DNA of 40,646 bases from Nocardiopsis sp. JB363. GTDB lineage: Bacteria; Actinomycetota; Actinomycetes; Streptosporangiales; Streptosporangiaceae. The notes beneath the pieces are model-generated. The model was given only the letters and a program-made list of their open reading frames with translations, was not told the DNA's origin and searched no databases. The stretch is from assembly GCF_900143625.1 (NCBI RefSeq), contig NZ_FRFF01000108.1, positions 1 through 40,646 on the forward strand, in the 5' to 3' direction. The translations under genes were made by a program, and so were the position numbers. Shown piece by piece: positions 16,219-25,400 of this stretch (position 1 is the first letter of the stretch; each line of letters opens with the position of its first letter).

Positions 16219-18522
16219 TCACTCCGGGAAGTCGGACAGGTGCCCGCGCAACACCTTGAGCTGCTCCTCGCTCCCCATCTCCCCGTCGTACCCGTCGTCG
16301 TCCTCCACGAGGACGCCGTCCACAGCCCCCTCGACCAAGGGCCGCGTGAACGCGCCGGAGCCCTCCTCCATGCGCCGCCGCAACGCGGCGACCTCCCTGT
16401 TCTGGTCTCGGCCCAGAACCGTTCCGATCACGACGAGCGCGACGCCGGCCAGCAGCATCACCATGGCGAGCACGCCCAGACTGGTCGTGTAGGTGACGCC
16501 GAAGAGCAACCCCACCGCCGCCGTACCCCCGCCCAGGAACAACAACCCCCGGGGCAGATGACGGGAGACACCGTTCTCCAAGGTGTCCAGCCTCTCCCGC
16601 GCCTGTTCCCGCTCGGTGTCCTCGGTCCGCGCATCGTCCGGTCGCCCTTCGTCCCGCCCCTCCCTCACGGCGTTCGTCCGCTGTATCCGCCGCGCCTGCC
16701 GCGCCTCGGCGCGGTCGCGGAGCCGCTTGCCCCGTTCGGCCACCGTCGACAGGTCCTCCCGTTGCGCCCGCAGCGCCACGGCCACCGGCCACGGGTCACC
16801 GGCCTCCTCTATGGCGGTCCGCACCCGCTGGAGCACCTGCTGTTCGGGCCCCTCCTGGAATCCGTGGGTCACCCACGTCACCAGCGCGTTCGGATCCGCC
16901 TCGCGCTTGTCGTGGGTGGCGAGCATGTGGACGAGGTCGCCCTTGCGCACCGACGAGATCTCCCTCGGGGTGAACGCGAGGGACTCGGCGACCCTGCCCA
17001 TCCATTCCTGTCCCCTGCGCAGCCGTTCGAACAGGACCGCGGCCTGGCGGGCGACCCTCCCGTACAGGACGCACGGGGCGCCCCACGCGCACGGTTCGTG
17101 TTCGTTGCGGAAGCAGTGGTGCTTGCCGAACGCCCCCAGCAGGTCGTACCGCTCGACGAGGTGTACGAGCCGCTCGTGTTCGCGGGTCCGGTACGGCCAC
17201 GCGCGCCCGTCCCGGGTACTGAACAGGGCGCCCCAGGTCATGTCGATGTCCCGGAAGAGCGCACCCAGCCGAGGGTCGAGTTCGGCGATCAGGTGGGCGG
17301 CCTGGACGTCGGCGCCCCCGTAGTCCTCCGGCAGCGCTCCCACCACCCGGTGGGCCTCGCTCTCGTTCTCGGGCAACCAGCGCAGCAACGCGTGGCGTTC
17401 ACGCGGCTCGCCCAACATCTCGTGGGCCTCCACCCACCGTTCCTGCATGCCCGCGGCGAGCTCCGTGGGGTCGGCGTAGTACACACCGGCGATCTGGAAG
17501 GGCGCACGTCTACTACCGCTGACACTGCGCCAGTAGGCCTGCACGCCCTCGTCCAGCAGCAGGGTGCCGCTCCCGTGGCCGCCGTCGAGGCGTTCGTGCT
17601 CGGGCGGGACCTCCTTGCCCAGGAGGATGGCCAGGAGTTGGTAGGAAGTGGGGCGCCGCTCCGGTTCCTTGTGCAGGCAGCCGGACACGATCCGAGCCAG
17701 GTAGTCGGGCACCCCGCGCAGGTCGGGGGCGTCGTGCTTGATCCGTTCGAGGATGCGGTGGTCGTTGGGCGCGTCGAACACGTGCCCGCCGGTCGCGGCG
17801 AAGGCCATCACCGCTCCCCAGGCGTGCACGTCGATGGCGGCGGTGACCTCGGAACCGTTGGCCTGTTCGGGCGCCATGTACCGCGGGGTGCCGATGAGTC
17901 CACTGGCCAGGGCGGTCCGGTTGTCCAGCGTGCGGGCGATCCCGAAGTCGATGACTCGGACGCCCTCGCTGGTGATGATGATGTTGGTGGGGGTGAAATC
18001 GCGGTGGACGATGTTGGCTCCGTGCACGGCGCCCAGGGCCGTGGCCGTGGCCAGCGCCAGCCGGTAGAGGGGGTCGCCGTGCAGGGGGCCGTCCTCCCCG
18101 ACGAGTTCGCGCAGGGTACGGCCCTCGACGTACTCGGTCACCACCCAGGGCGGGTCGTCCTCGGTTCCGGAGTCGAACACCTCGGCGATGAAGTACCGCT
18201 TGACCTGCTTGTTGTGCTCGACCTCCTTACGGAAGCGCTCCCGGTCGCGTTCGCGTTCGGCCGGGGACGAGCCCGCCGGCTCGTGCAGGACCTTGATGGC
18301 GGCGATGTGACCGTCGTGGTGGTGCCCCAGGTAGACGGTGCCGAAGCCGCCCACGCCCAGCACCTCGGTGAGCCGGTAGCCGCCGAAGGTCTCGCCGATC
18401 CGGTTCCCGGTCACGTCGACCGGCCGATCGACGCGACCGGCGAAACCGTGTCCACTGGAGTGACGGCCGGTGGGGGGTTCTTCGGGGCGGTCGGTTCCGG
18501 CGGCTTCTTCACCGATGTTCAC
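16219..18522 (-). CDS. Ser/Thr protein kinase with long cytosolic module and two C-terminal membrane helices
   Basis: 767 aa from GTG 18522, with AGAAGGG eight bases upstream. Kinase domain ~48-315: Gly loop GVGGFG (56-61), Lys77 in AAIKVLH, HRDFTPTN (173-180), DFG (192-194), GTPRYMAPEQ. All catalytic residues are present. Residues ~320-640 are a large helical region of no family I know; it has a Cys/His-bearing segment HHCFRNEHEPCAWGAPC. Two hydrophobic helices (~657-678, ~682-703) follow, then a 60-residue acidic tail. PknB kinases usually have one helix and an extracellular sensor; here two close helices put both ends in the cytoplasm, so it senses something inside or in the membrane. Substrate unknown. 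Confidence 0.85.
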   Translation of the reverse strand: MNIGEEAAGTDRPEEPPTGRHSSGHGFAGRVDRPVDVTGNRIGETFGGYRLTEVLGVGGFGTVYLGHHHDGHIAAIKVLHEPAGSSPAERERDRERFRKEVEHNKQVKRYFIAEVFDSGTEDDPPWVVTEYVEGRTLRELVGEDGPLHGDPLYRLALATATALGAVHGANIVHRDFTPTNIIITSEGVRVIDFGIARTLDNRTALASGLIGTPRYMAPEQANGSEVTAAIDVHAWGAVMAFAATGGHVFDAPNDHRILERIKHDAPDLRGVPDYLARIVSGCLHKEPERRPTSYQLLAILLGKEVPPEHERLDGGHGSGTLLLDEGVQAYWRSVSGSRRAPFQIAGVYYADPTELAAGMQERWVEAHEMLGEPRERHALLRWLPENESEAHRVVGALPEDYGGADVQAAHLIAELDPRLGALFRDIDMTWGALFSTRDGRAWPYRTREHERLVHLVERYDLLGAFGKHHCFRNEHEPCAWGAPCVLYGRVARQAAVLFERLRRGQEWMGRVAESLAFTPREISSVRKGDLVHMLATHDKREADPNALVTWVTHGFQEGPEQQVLQRVRTAIEEAGDPWPVAVALRAQREDLSTVAERGKRLRDRAEARQARRIQRTNAVREGRDEGRPDDARTEDTEREQARERLDTLENGVSRHLPRGLLFLGGGTAAVGLLFGVTYTTSLGVLAMVMLLAGVALVVIGTVLGRDQNREVAALRRRMEEGSGAFTRPLVEGAVDGVLVEDDDGYDGEMGSEEQLKVLRGHLSDFPE

Positions 18523-18693
18523 GAGTGACCCTTCTGCAGGCTGGGGGGAGAGCGCGGCACACTACCTGAAGGTTGTGATGCCGTCCTAGGTCTCTTGGTG
18601 CTAGGAAGTGCCCGCGCGGACGCCATTCTCACCTGTTTCGGCTGTCTGGAAGCGGCCGATGCGCATTCCGGTTCGGGTCCCGTAGGTGACGAT

Positions 18694-18765
18694 GGAACAG
18701 AGGCCGGGGCAGAGGCTGGGACAGAGGCCGGGACAGAGGCCGGCGCAGAGGTCGGTGCAGAGGTC
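18694..18765. repeat. Six tandem 12-bp repeats
   Basis: Units GGAACAGAGGCC, GGGGCAGAGGCT, GGGACAGAGGCC (twice), GGCGCAGAGGTC, GGTGCAGAGGTC, at exact 12-base spacing, about 170 bases upstream of the kinase GTG at 18522. All units share CAGAGG. Confidence 0.9.
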
Positions 18766-19020
18766 GGAGGATGGGAGGTCCGCGCTCGTTGTCCCCCGCC
18801 GTCGCACCCGCGGACCGCAACCTCCTGCAACCTTTTGGGTTCACGTGGGTCACCTATACCTTCGGACTCCGGGTATCGGGCCCTTCGTCCTGAATCCAGT
18901 TACTCCCCCACCAGTGGCCCGCACCACCACAGAGTGGTTCCCACAGGAGCGTACGAACCAACAAAAGCCGGTCGAGATCGCCCATCCTGAACAATCCGGA
19001 AGTAACCTCACAGAGACCGT

Positions 19021-19036
19021 TGGCCGGGTCCGGCCA
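19021..19036. promoter_or_regulatory. 16-bp palindrome TGGCCGGGTCCGGCCA
   Basis: One of four strict TGGCCnnRTnnGGCCA sites in the window; here the palindrome extends to 18 bases (TTGGCC...GGCCAA). It lies about 500 bases upstream of the minus-strand kinase gene and has no clear target gene. Confidence 0.45.
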
Positions 19037-19389
19037 AAGCCGGTGATCAACTTCGATGATTAACCTCGAATGGCTGCGAGCGACCCGCACTCTCGGGCAT
19101 ACTCGTTGTCGTTGGACAGCCGACCGCAGCGGGCTTCGCCACCGAGGACCCGGCCGTCGTGGTGTCCACACGATGTACTCGACGTTCCACGTCACCGCCT
19201 GCCCACAGGCGCTCCTCAGAGGGGTCGCGTCGGCCACGGCCCGAGCTCTCCGAGGAGGGTCATAAATGGTCCGGCGAGGCGCTAGAGTACATCACGGGCC
19301 CGCTTTTCCACGTTAGTCACACGAGGCCGGGCGGGCCGAAGAGGGAGAGGAATATCGAAGGTTCGTCATTCCCGGGTAGAACTTTCCGA

Positions 19390-19650
19390 TAGTCCTATTT
19401 CCGAAGTGCGACGGTGAGGTTTATCGGGGGAATCCACGTTCTTCACGCACGTGGATGCCTCACCATCGCCACAGGGCCTCTGGATCTACTGCCCCTCCGG
19501 CCGACAGGCACTGGGAGGGAAAGGGGACCAGAGGGTTCAGGGGCCCTTTCCGTAGGGGGTGGAGGCCCGGCGATCTCTCGCATCAGGGGGGAAGAGATTG
19601 CCGGGTCTCCGTACACTCCTCGCCCGGCCGCCCTCCACCGCAGGCCTCCA
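19390..19650. ncRNA. Hairpin-rich non-coding stretch, candidate structured RNA
   Basis: Several independent stems: ATCCACGT (19432-19439) / ACGTGGAT (19449-19456); a distant pair CCTCTGG / CCAGAGG about 70 bases apart beyond it; and CCCGGCGATCTC (19566-19577) / GAGATTGCCGGG (19594-19605), paired at 11 of 12 positions plus one G-T wobble, enclosed by GGAG / CTCC. It does not match RNase P, tmRNA, SRP or 6S RNA as I know them. Strand unknown. Could also be an attenuator for a neighbour. Confidence 0.25.
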
Positions 19651-19858
19651 GCACCGGCCTCCGCCGCCGCGCTCACCGACCCCGCCGCGACGCGAAAACT
19701 CACGTTCGGGGCTCCGGTTCGGGAACTCGATCGCCGCCACCTTCGTTGGCCCCATCGTGAACAAGCTGAGGACGACACCGGTCGCAGCGGCATCGGCCGC
19801 ACACGGCCCCCGTGTCCCCGCATCGCTGTCGTCGGGGTCGCCGGAGGCACCGGCGGGG

Positions 19859-20185
19859 TCAGCGGTCCCGGCAGTTGAGCACCGTCTCCAACAGTCCGGG
19901 GAAGCGACTCTCCAACTCCTGGTCGCGCAAGGACACGAAGCACCGCGTGCCCTCAGTCCGGTTCAGCAGCAGACCCGCGTTGCGCAGGATCTTCAGGTGA
20001 TGGCTGAGCGTGGACTGCGCGATCGGCAGATCGATGTCCTTCCACGCCCGCTCACCCTCCCGTTCGGCGAGCATGCACACGATCCGCAACCGCGTGGGTT
20101 CGGCCAGCGCCGACAGGACCGTGACCAGCCCCACCTCGTCCAACACCGGATGTTCCGGTCCCTTGGACACACTCCGGGACGTCAA
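19859..20185 (-). CDS. ArsR/SmtB family winged-helix repressor
   Basis: 108 aa from TTG 20185, which has GGAGG seven bases upstream; longer in-frame starts run into the operator and the divergent gene. Winged-helix core: LSALAEPTRLRIVCMLAERE, then the recognition helix region IAQSTLSHHLKILRNAGLL, then a beta wing TEGTRCFVSL. The recognition helix lacks the CVC metal box of ArsR proper, so it probably does not sense metals through that site; redox or small-molecule control is possible. It is divergent from a luciferase-like oxidoreductase, and a perfect palindrome lies between them, so it most likely represses both itself and that gene. Confidence 0.88.
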   Translation of the reverse strand: MTSRSVSKGPEHPVLDEVGLVTVLSALAEPTRLRIVCMLAEREGERAWKDIDLPIAQSTLSHHLKILRNAGLLLNRTEGTRCFVSLRDQELESRFPGLLETVLNCRDR

Positions 20186-20250
20186 GGCCCCACCTCCACT
20201 TCCACTCGGCCGGTCGATTTGGTATGTGTTCCGCCGCGAGTGTACCGTCA

Positions 20251-20279
20251 ATGTTCGATGATCGACGATCATCGAACAT
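20251..20279. promoter_or_regulatory. 29-bp perfect palindrome, probable ArsR operator
   Basis: Arms of 14 bases, ATGTTCGATGATCG and CGATCATCGAACAT, around one central A (20265). It lies 25 bases before the oxidoreductase ATG and 66 bases before the repressor start. Size and symmetry suit an ArsR dimer or pair of dimers. Confidence 0.8.
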
Positions 20280-20303
20280 TCGAGGTCAGTGGGGATAAGT
20301 GAG

Positions 20304-21368
20304 ATGACCGAAGCCGAGAGCACCACCGGGAACCGCCCCGGATCGCCCGCGCCCGGGGGCGGGCTCGCCCTGTCGGTCCTGGACCACGCGAGCATCGTCG
20401 AAGGCTCCGAGCCCGGCCAGGCGCTCCGCGACGCCCGCGAACTCGCCCAGAACCTGGAGAGCTGGGGCTACACCCGGTTCTGGCTGTCCGAACACCACAA
20501 CATGCGCGCCATCGCCAGCGCCGCCACCTCCGTCGCCCTGGGCTTCATCGCCGAGGGCACCTCCACCATCCGGGTGGGCTCGGGCGGCATCATGCTCCCC
20601 AACCACTCGCCCCTGGTGATCGCCGAACAGTTCGGCACCCTGGCGTCCCTCTACCCCGGCCGCATCGACCTGGGCTTGGGCCGTGCGCCCGGCACCGACC
20701 CGCGCACCATGCGGGCGCTGCGCCGCGACCAGTCCGCCTCCTCCACGTTCCCGCAGGACGTCCAGGAGTTGCAGGCCTTCTTCGAGCCCGCCTCGCCCGG
20801 GCAGCCGGTGCGCGCCGTCCCCGGCGAGGGACTCCAGGTGCCGCTGTGGATCCTGGGGTCGAGTCTGTTCGGCGCACAGTTGGCCGCCCACCTGGGGCTG
20901 CCGTACGCGTTCGCGTCGCACTTCGCCCCGCAGGCGCTGTACGAGGCCCTGGCCTCCTACCGGGACAACTTCGCGCCCTCCGAGCAGTCCGTGCGGCCCT
21001 ACGTCATGGCGGGGGTCAACGTGTTCATCGCGCCCACCGATGATGAAGCGCGGCGCCTGTTCACCTCCATGCAGCAGTCGTTCCTGGGCACCCTGCGCAA
21101 CGCCCGCGGACTCCTGCCGCCGCCCATCGACCCGAAGTCGCTGGACACCATGTGGCGGCCCGGGGAGAAGCAGCAGCTGGATTCGATGCTGCGCTACTCG
21201 TTCGTGGGTTCGCCGGAGACCGTCAAGGCCAAGATCGACCAGTTCGTCGCCGACACCGGCGTGGACGAGTTGATGATCTCGTCGATGATCTTCGACAAGA
21301 AGGCCCGCATGTACTCCTACGAGGCACTCGCCGACCTGTACGAGGTGGGGGCGGCCAAGAAGGGCTGA
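20304..21368 (+). CDS. Luciferase-like (LLM class) flavin-dependent oxidoreductase
   Basis: 354 aa from ATG 20304; GTG 20289 is the alternative five codons upstream. Marks of the bacterial luciferase-like TIM barrel: [62 protein letters not shown] in its core [20 protein letters not shown], and [10 protein letters not shown]. Such enzymes use FMNH2 or F420H2 to oxidise small organic molecules. The closest pattern is the MsnO8/YhbW-type group, whose substrates are mostly unknown. A single gene, ended by the hairpin at 21470-21500, and probably repressed by the divergent ArsR protein. Confidence 0.9.
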   Translation: MTEAESTTGNRPGSPAPGGGLALSVLDHASIVEGSEPGQALRDARELAQNLESWGYTRFWLSEHHNMRAIASAATSVALGFIAEGTSTIRVGSGGIMLPNHSPLVIAEQFGTLASLYPGRIDLGLGRAPGTDPRTMRALRRDQSASSTFPQDVQELQAFFEPASPGQPVRAVPGEGLQVPLWILGSSLFGAQLAAHLGLPYAFASHFAPQALYEALASYRDNFAPSEQSVRPYVMAGVNVFIAPTDDEARRLFTSMQQSFLGTLRNARGLLPPPIDPKSLDTMWRPGEKQQLDSMLRYSFVGSPETVKAKIDQFVADTGVDELMISSMIFDKKARMYSYEALADLYEVGAAKKG

Positions 21369-21469
21369 GGGAGAACTGCGGGAAACAAGACCCTGGTCGG
21401 GGGAACTGGGTCAAGGGTGGCGGCGCCGGGTCAGGCAGGACTCGGACCGTCTCCCCCGGCCACCGGGGT

Positions 21470-21500
21470 GTGGGGCGAGGCTGCGAGGGCCTCGCCCCAC
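21470..21500. terminator. Bidirectional hairpin terminator
   Basis: Perfect 12-bp arms GTGGGGCGAGGC (21470-21481) / GCCTCGCCCCAC (21489-21500) with a 7-base loop. It lies between the convergent oxidoreductase and Imm49 genes. Confidence 0.8.
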
Positions 21501-21541
21501 GCTTATGCCCGGCCCGGGCTTCTGCGTCTTCAAAAGACCGA

Positions 21542-22432
21542 TTATGTGGGGAACTCGCCGTACCAGGACCTCTGCACGAGATGCTTGGGCAGATACCCGG
21601 ATTCGACTTCGAAGCGGAAGTCGGACTCCACCTCTGCTGCGTCATACCCGAAGCACGCAAACGCCAGAAGCGCCATGGGAACAACACCATTGATGTTGTT
21701 CGCCCGTTCCTCACTCGAAGTCCAGTACTCCCCGTGAGCCACCAGACCTTCCGCCAGCGCCTCGTTGAACTCATCACTACGCCGTTGCACCAAGTGCAGG
21801 AAAGTATTCAGTTGGGGAAAGACCAACCGGTCCAATGTAGCGGCACTCCCAAGCTCCGAGGACCCAGGGCTCGAGAGTTCCATCGCCTGTAGTAGATTCT
21901 CTCCCAAACCAGGACGATTAAGAACGAAATCCTGGATCGCCGAGATCCAGTAATAGATGTACGGATTGTACCGGGCACCATCTGACTCACCGGCTTCACG
22001 CAACAGGTCTACCGGAATTTTACACAACTCACGGTAACGCTGCTGTTCACGACAGATCACCGCCAGATAGAAACCCGTAAGCCAGTTACTCGCATTGGTG
22101 CAGTACATCGGCCCCGTACCCTTCGTACGGCGAACCTGACGATTGATCATCACCTCCACCGGTTCGTCTTCAGGAGTAGTGGTGACCTTGAAGAGCGCAT
22201 CATGCATCTGCATATCTGCAACCCAAGCCTCCCAAGTTTCCAACCTTGCAGCTGATGGGTCCGAAACCGTACTGAACAAGGTATCAACATGGAAGGTTCC
22301 AACCATCGTCCCCACCCCTTCAGGCCTGTGCTCAAGAATAGATGGATATTTTTCCCGAGTTCGACTACTTATTTCATCTTGATCAGCTTCTGATCGATGA
22401 GTTAGATCATGAGCAGGAATAGAATAAATCAT
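21542..22432 (-). CDS. Imm49-family immunity protein
   Basis: 296 aa. The C-terminal pattern (ALAEGLVAHGEYWTSSEERAN, then VPMALLAFACFGYDAAEVESD, then VESGYLPKHLVQ) is that of the Immunity 49 family, helical proteins encoded after polymorphic toxins in actinomycetes. Its ATG overlaps the toxin stop as ATGA, which fits tight co-translation of toxin and antidote. Base composition is visibly more AT-rich than the window average, like the 3' third of the toxin gene, so the toxin tip and immunity gene probably arrived together. It should protect the producer by binding the nuclease domain in the cytoplasm. Confidence 0.8.
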   Translation of the reverse strand: MIYSIPAHDLTHRSEADQDEISSRTREKYPSILEHRPEGVGTMVGTFHVDTLFSTVSDPSAARLETWEAWVADMQMHDALFKVTTTPEDEPVEVMINRQVRRTKGTGPMYCTNASNWLTGFYLAVICREQQRYRELCKIPVDLLREAGESDGARYNPYIYYWISAIQDFVLNRPGLGENLLQAMELSSPGSSELGSAATLDRLVFPQLNTFLHLVQRRSDEFNEALAEGLVAHGEYWTSSEERANNINGVVPMALLAFACFGYDAAEVESDFRFEVESGYLPKHLVQRSWYGEFPT

Positions 22433-25400
22433 TTACCTTTCCCAAAAATATTGAACAGCTTCATAGAGTTCCCTTGATAATCTCCAGAGCTGCCTGGGTT
22501 ACCCCGAGCCTCTGCGTAGTGGATTTTACCAGGATCTTCAAGCATTACTTCCTCAATCTTCAACGCAAGGACCCTCTCCTCTCCACCTCTCGATTTCATT
22601 TCCCTTAGGATATCATCAAAGTACTCGCGTGACCCCTGAGAAACTCGCTTCAGTTCATTCTCGCCATCCCCGACCTTAATAGTCCGTTCGCCCAGACTGG
22701 TTTCCAAGCTTCCCTTAGCTTCGACGATGATGAACCCGCCATCATCCGTGCGCCAGATTTGATCGAACTGATCATTCCCATTTTTCGGCGCATTTTCGCT
22801 AGTTGGGATCGGGTTCGGACTACCGGGCTCATCCTCCGCGAGCCCAGGCAGTCTCCTCTCAATCTTATCTACAATCGGTTTCCCCTTTTCGTCTTTCACG
22901 ATTTTGCCATCTTCATCCCTACGAACTTCTTCAAGAAGAATATTTTTTCCAGTAAAGTTCTCCTTGACAGCCTGCTCAGCAGAGTTCTCCCCGAACGCCT
23001 CGGTGACAATCTTTCTCAGACGCCCGATCGGCCTACGCTCCTCTCTGGCCCGATCCAATTCTCGCGAGCTACTATCAGATTTATCCTTGTCAAACTTCTT
23101 TTTTAGTTCCTGTACCTGTCCGTCAACTCGTTTGTATACGGACAGGGTCAATTTTCGCATCTTCGCGAGGGAGTCAAGCTTCTGGAGAACAACAACTTCA
23201 ACCCCATCTCTTGTCCTACCGATCGAGCCAGGGTGATATCTCGGCGGGTCGGGCTCGGGTAGATCATTTCGGGGTATCCATGGACTGCTTACATCACCAC
23301 GCACAAGAATTGGGATTGATTGTCCATTGACTGAGATATCCACTCTGAATCGATCGCCGTTAACATTATAGAAGGCCCGCTCCAGAAGCGTCCCATACTC
23401 TTTACTGTTAACAAGTTTAACGAAATTCTTCACGAAGTCCTTGCCCGTGCCCAAGTCCATGGTGCGCAGCAGATCATGAGCCTTCGCCTGGGCATCATCG
23501 CGATGTTTGGGGACGGAGACAGGATCATTATCCTTGCCTCGTGAAGAATCCTTGTCCGTTTGGGAATCCGAGTCCAGGTCTTCTTTGCCACTGCGATTGG
23601 ATTCCGGGGGCGGTGTGGGTTTCGGAGTCCCGCCGTCATCGTCCTTACGGGTGGTTTCCCTGGAGGAGTCCTCATCCCGATCAGTGCGCTTGGGGTCGGA
23701 GCCCTCCCTGCGCGCCTCACCGTCCCGGTCGGCGCCGTCTCTGCGGTGTTCGGGATCCGGTCCGGGCCCATCCTTGTGGTGCACAGGCCCGGTCGGATGT
23801 GCACTGCTTCTATCCGCGGTCGGTTCACCACTGCTGCGATGAGCGCCGTTACGATCCCCGAAATCACCCAAGTCACGCCTGGCAGGAGTAGCTGGGACAT
23901 GTCTCTCTGAGTTCGGGGATCCGCCCTCGTTGTTACGGATGGGGCTGGGCGTGTCCTGAGGTCCACTGTTTTTGCTGGGGGCGGGGTTCTCATTGTTATG
24001 GGACGCGGCAGGGCCGTGGTCACGTGTTCGGGTGTCATCACGGCTGTCACTGGAGCCATCGTTTCTGGTATCGCGCTCGCCTGCACGATCACCATCGGAA
24101 AGGCTCCCATCGCTCCTCCCCAGGTTGAAAGTCGGGCGATGAGAGCTGCCCGAGTTCTGCGCGTGGGCACTGTCGGAGTCAGGCCGGGCCGCAGAATAGG
24201 CAGGCTGCTGGCTGTGGTCCGGGCCATTTCCGGTGTTGCCGGTTGGATCGGCCTCCCAGAAACCCGGATAATTACTCGCTCTTTCGTGCATCTCGGCATC
24301 GATGTTCTTGATACTCGGGTCGCTTTGAATCCGCGCGTTGACCTGCTCATCGCTGAGGCGAGGCCTGGGTTCCTGTGTCTCCAGGTCAGACAGGTTCCGC
24401 TCAGCGTTCTCGAACCCGGCCCTTTGCTCAGGAGTGAAGGAGTCCGCAAGTGATTGCAGGAGACTGTCCGCCTCGGCAACGTCACTCACTCTCGGGCCCT
24501 GGTTGGGATCTTCGCTGACGGCCCGGGAGTTCTCTGTCCCTTCGGTTACCTCGTCCTTGCGCGGTTCCGGATCGGTGCCGTTTACAGACTCATCCCCATC
24601 AAGATGATCAGTAAGGTTTTCGCTCCCGGTTTCGTCCTCAGAGTGGCTCGATTCCGTGTCGGGCTCACTTCTGCCGGCCGTAGCGGAGTCCTGGTCCGGG
24701 CTCTGGTCGACTTCTCCGGTCGTCTGTACCGGGCGAGCAGCACCAGAGCGACCACTACCGGCTTCCCCTGTGTCGCTCCCAACGGAAACCCGTGTATCCG
24801 CCGCCGCGGGCGTAACGGGCTCACCCGGGTCGTCCATGGCGGAATCCTGCGCCGGGCGCTGGATGGAGCGTTGATCAACCTCCGCACTCCCCTGTGGCGG
24901 GCGAGCGCTACCGGGGCGGCCACCCTCGGCTTCCCCGCCCGTCTGTGTCGAGGAAGAACCCGCCGACTCGGCCCCGCTCTGCCCCGAAGGCAACAAGCGG
25001 CTGACCATGGCCTTGAGGTCGGCCAACTGGCTCGGACCGTACCCGGTGGCGTCCAACGCCCGCCCGGCCAGGTTGATCAGCGGCGATCCCGAGCCACCGA
25101 ACCGCGGAACCTGGGAGACATCGGGCAGATCGATATCCGCCCCACCACCACCGCCGCGTCCGGAGCCGCCCATCCCGTCCACGATGGACATCCCACGCCA
25201 AGCCATCAACGGCACACCCACCACCGCACCCACACCGGTGGCCGTCAACGCCGCACCACCCACCAGGCCGATGACGTTCAACGCCGCCGTCCCGATCACA
25301 TACCCAGGCCGATCCCCCCACTCCTCCCACGGCACCACCGAGTGCGCCAGGTCCTTCCACGCCTCACCCACACCCTCCCCGCCGTTCCACCCCAACGAGT

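Larger units (their letters stand above)
18523..19858. other. 1.3-kb non-coding region
   Basis: No frame here has convincing codon use together with a ribosome binding site. It contains the 12-bp tandem repeat (18694-18765), a GGCC palindrome (19021-19036) and the hairpin-rich part at 19390-19650, each listed apart. Short open frames over the tandem repeat encode only TSAPASVP-type repeats and are not called. Confidence 0.55.

Noticed and set aside
16168..18528. 786-aa open frame on the plus strand
   Set aside because: Exactly opposite the second kinase, whose catalytic motifs are all intact.
18694..18765. CRISPR-like array
   Set aside because: Repeat units are contiguous 12-mers without spacers and no cas gene is present.
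18519..18830. Short minus-strand frame over the 12-bp repeats (TSAPASVP repeats)
   Set aside because: TTG start with poor binding site; composition comes only from the DNA repeat.
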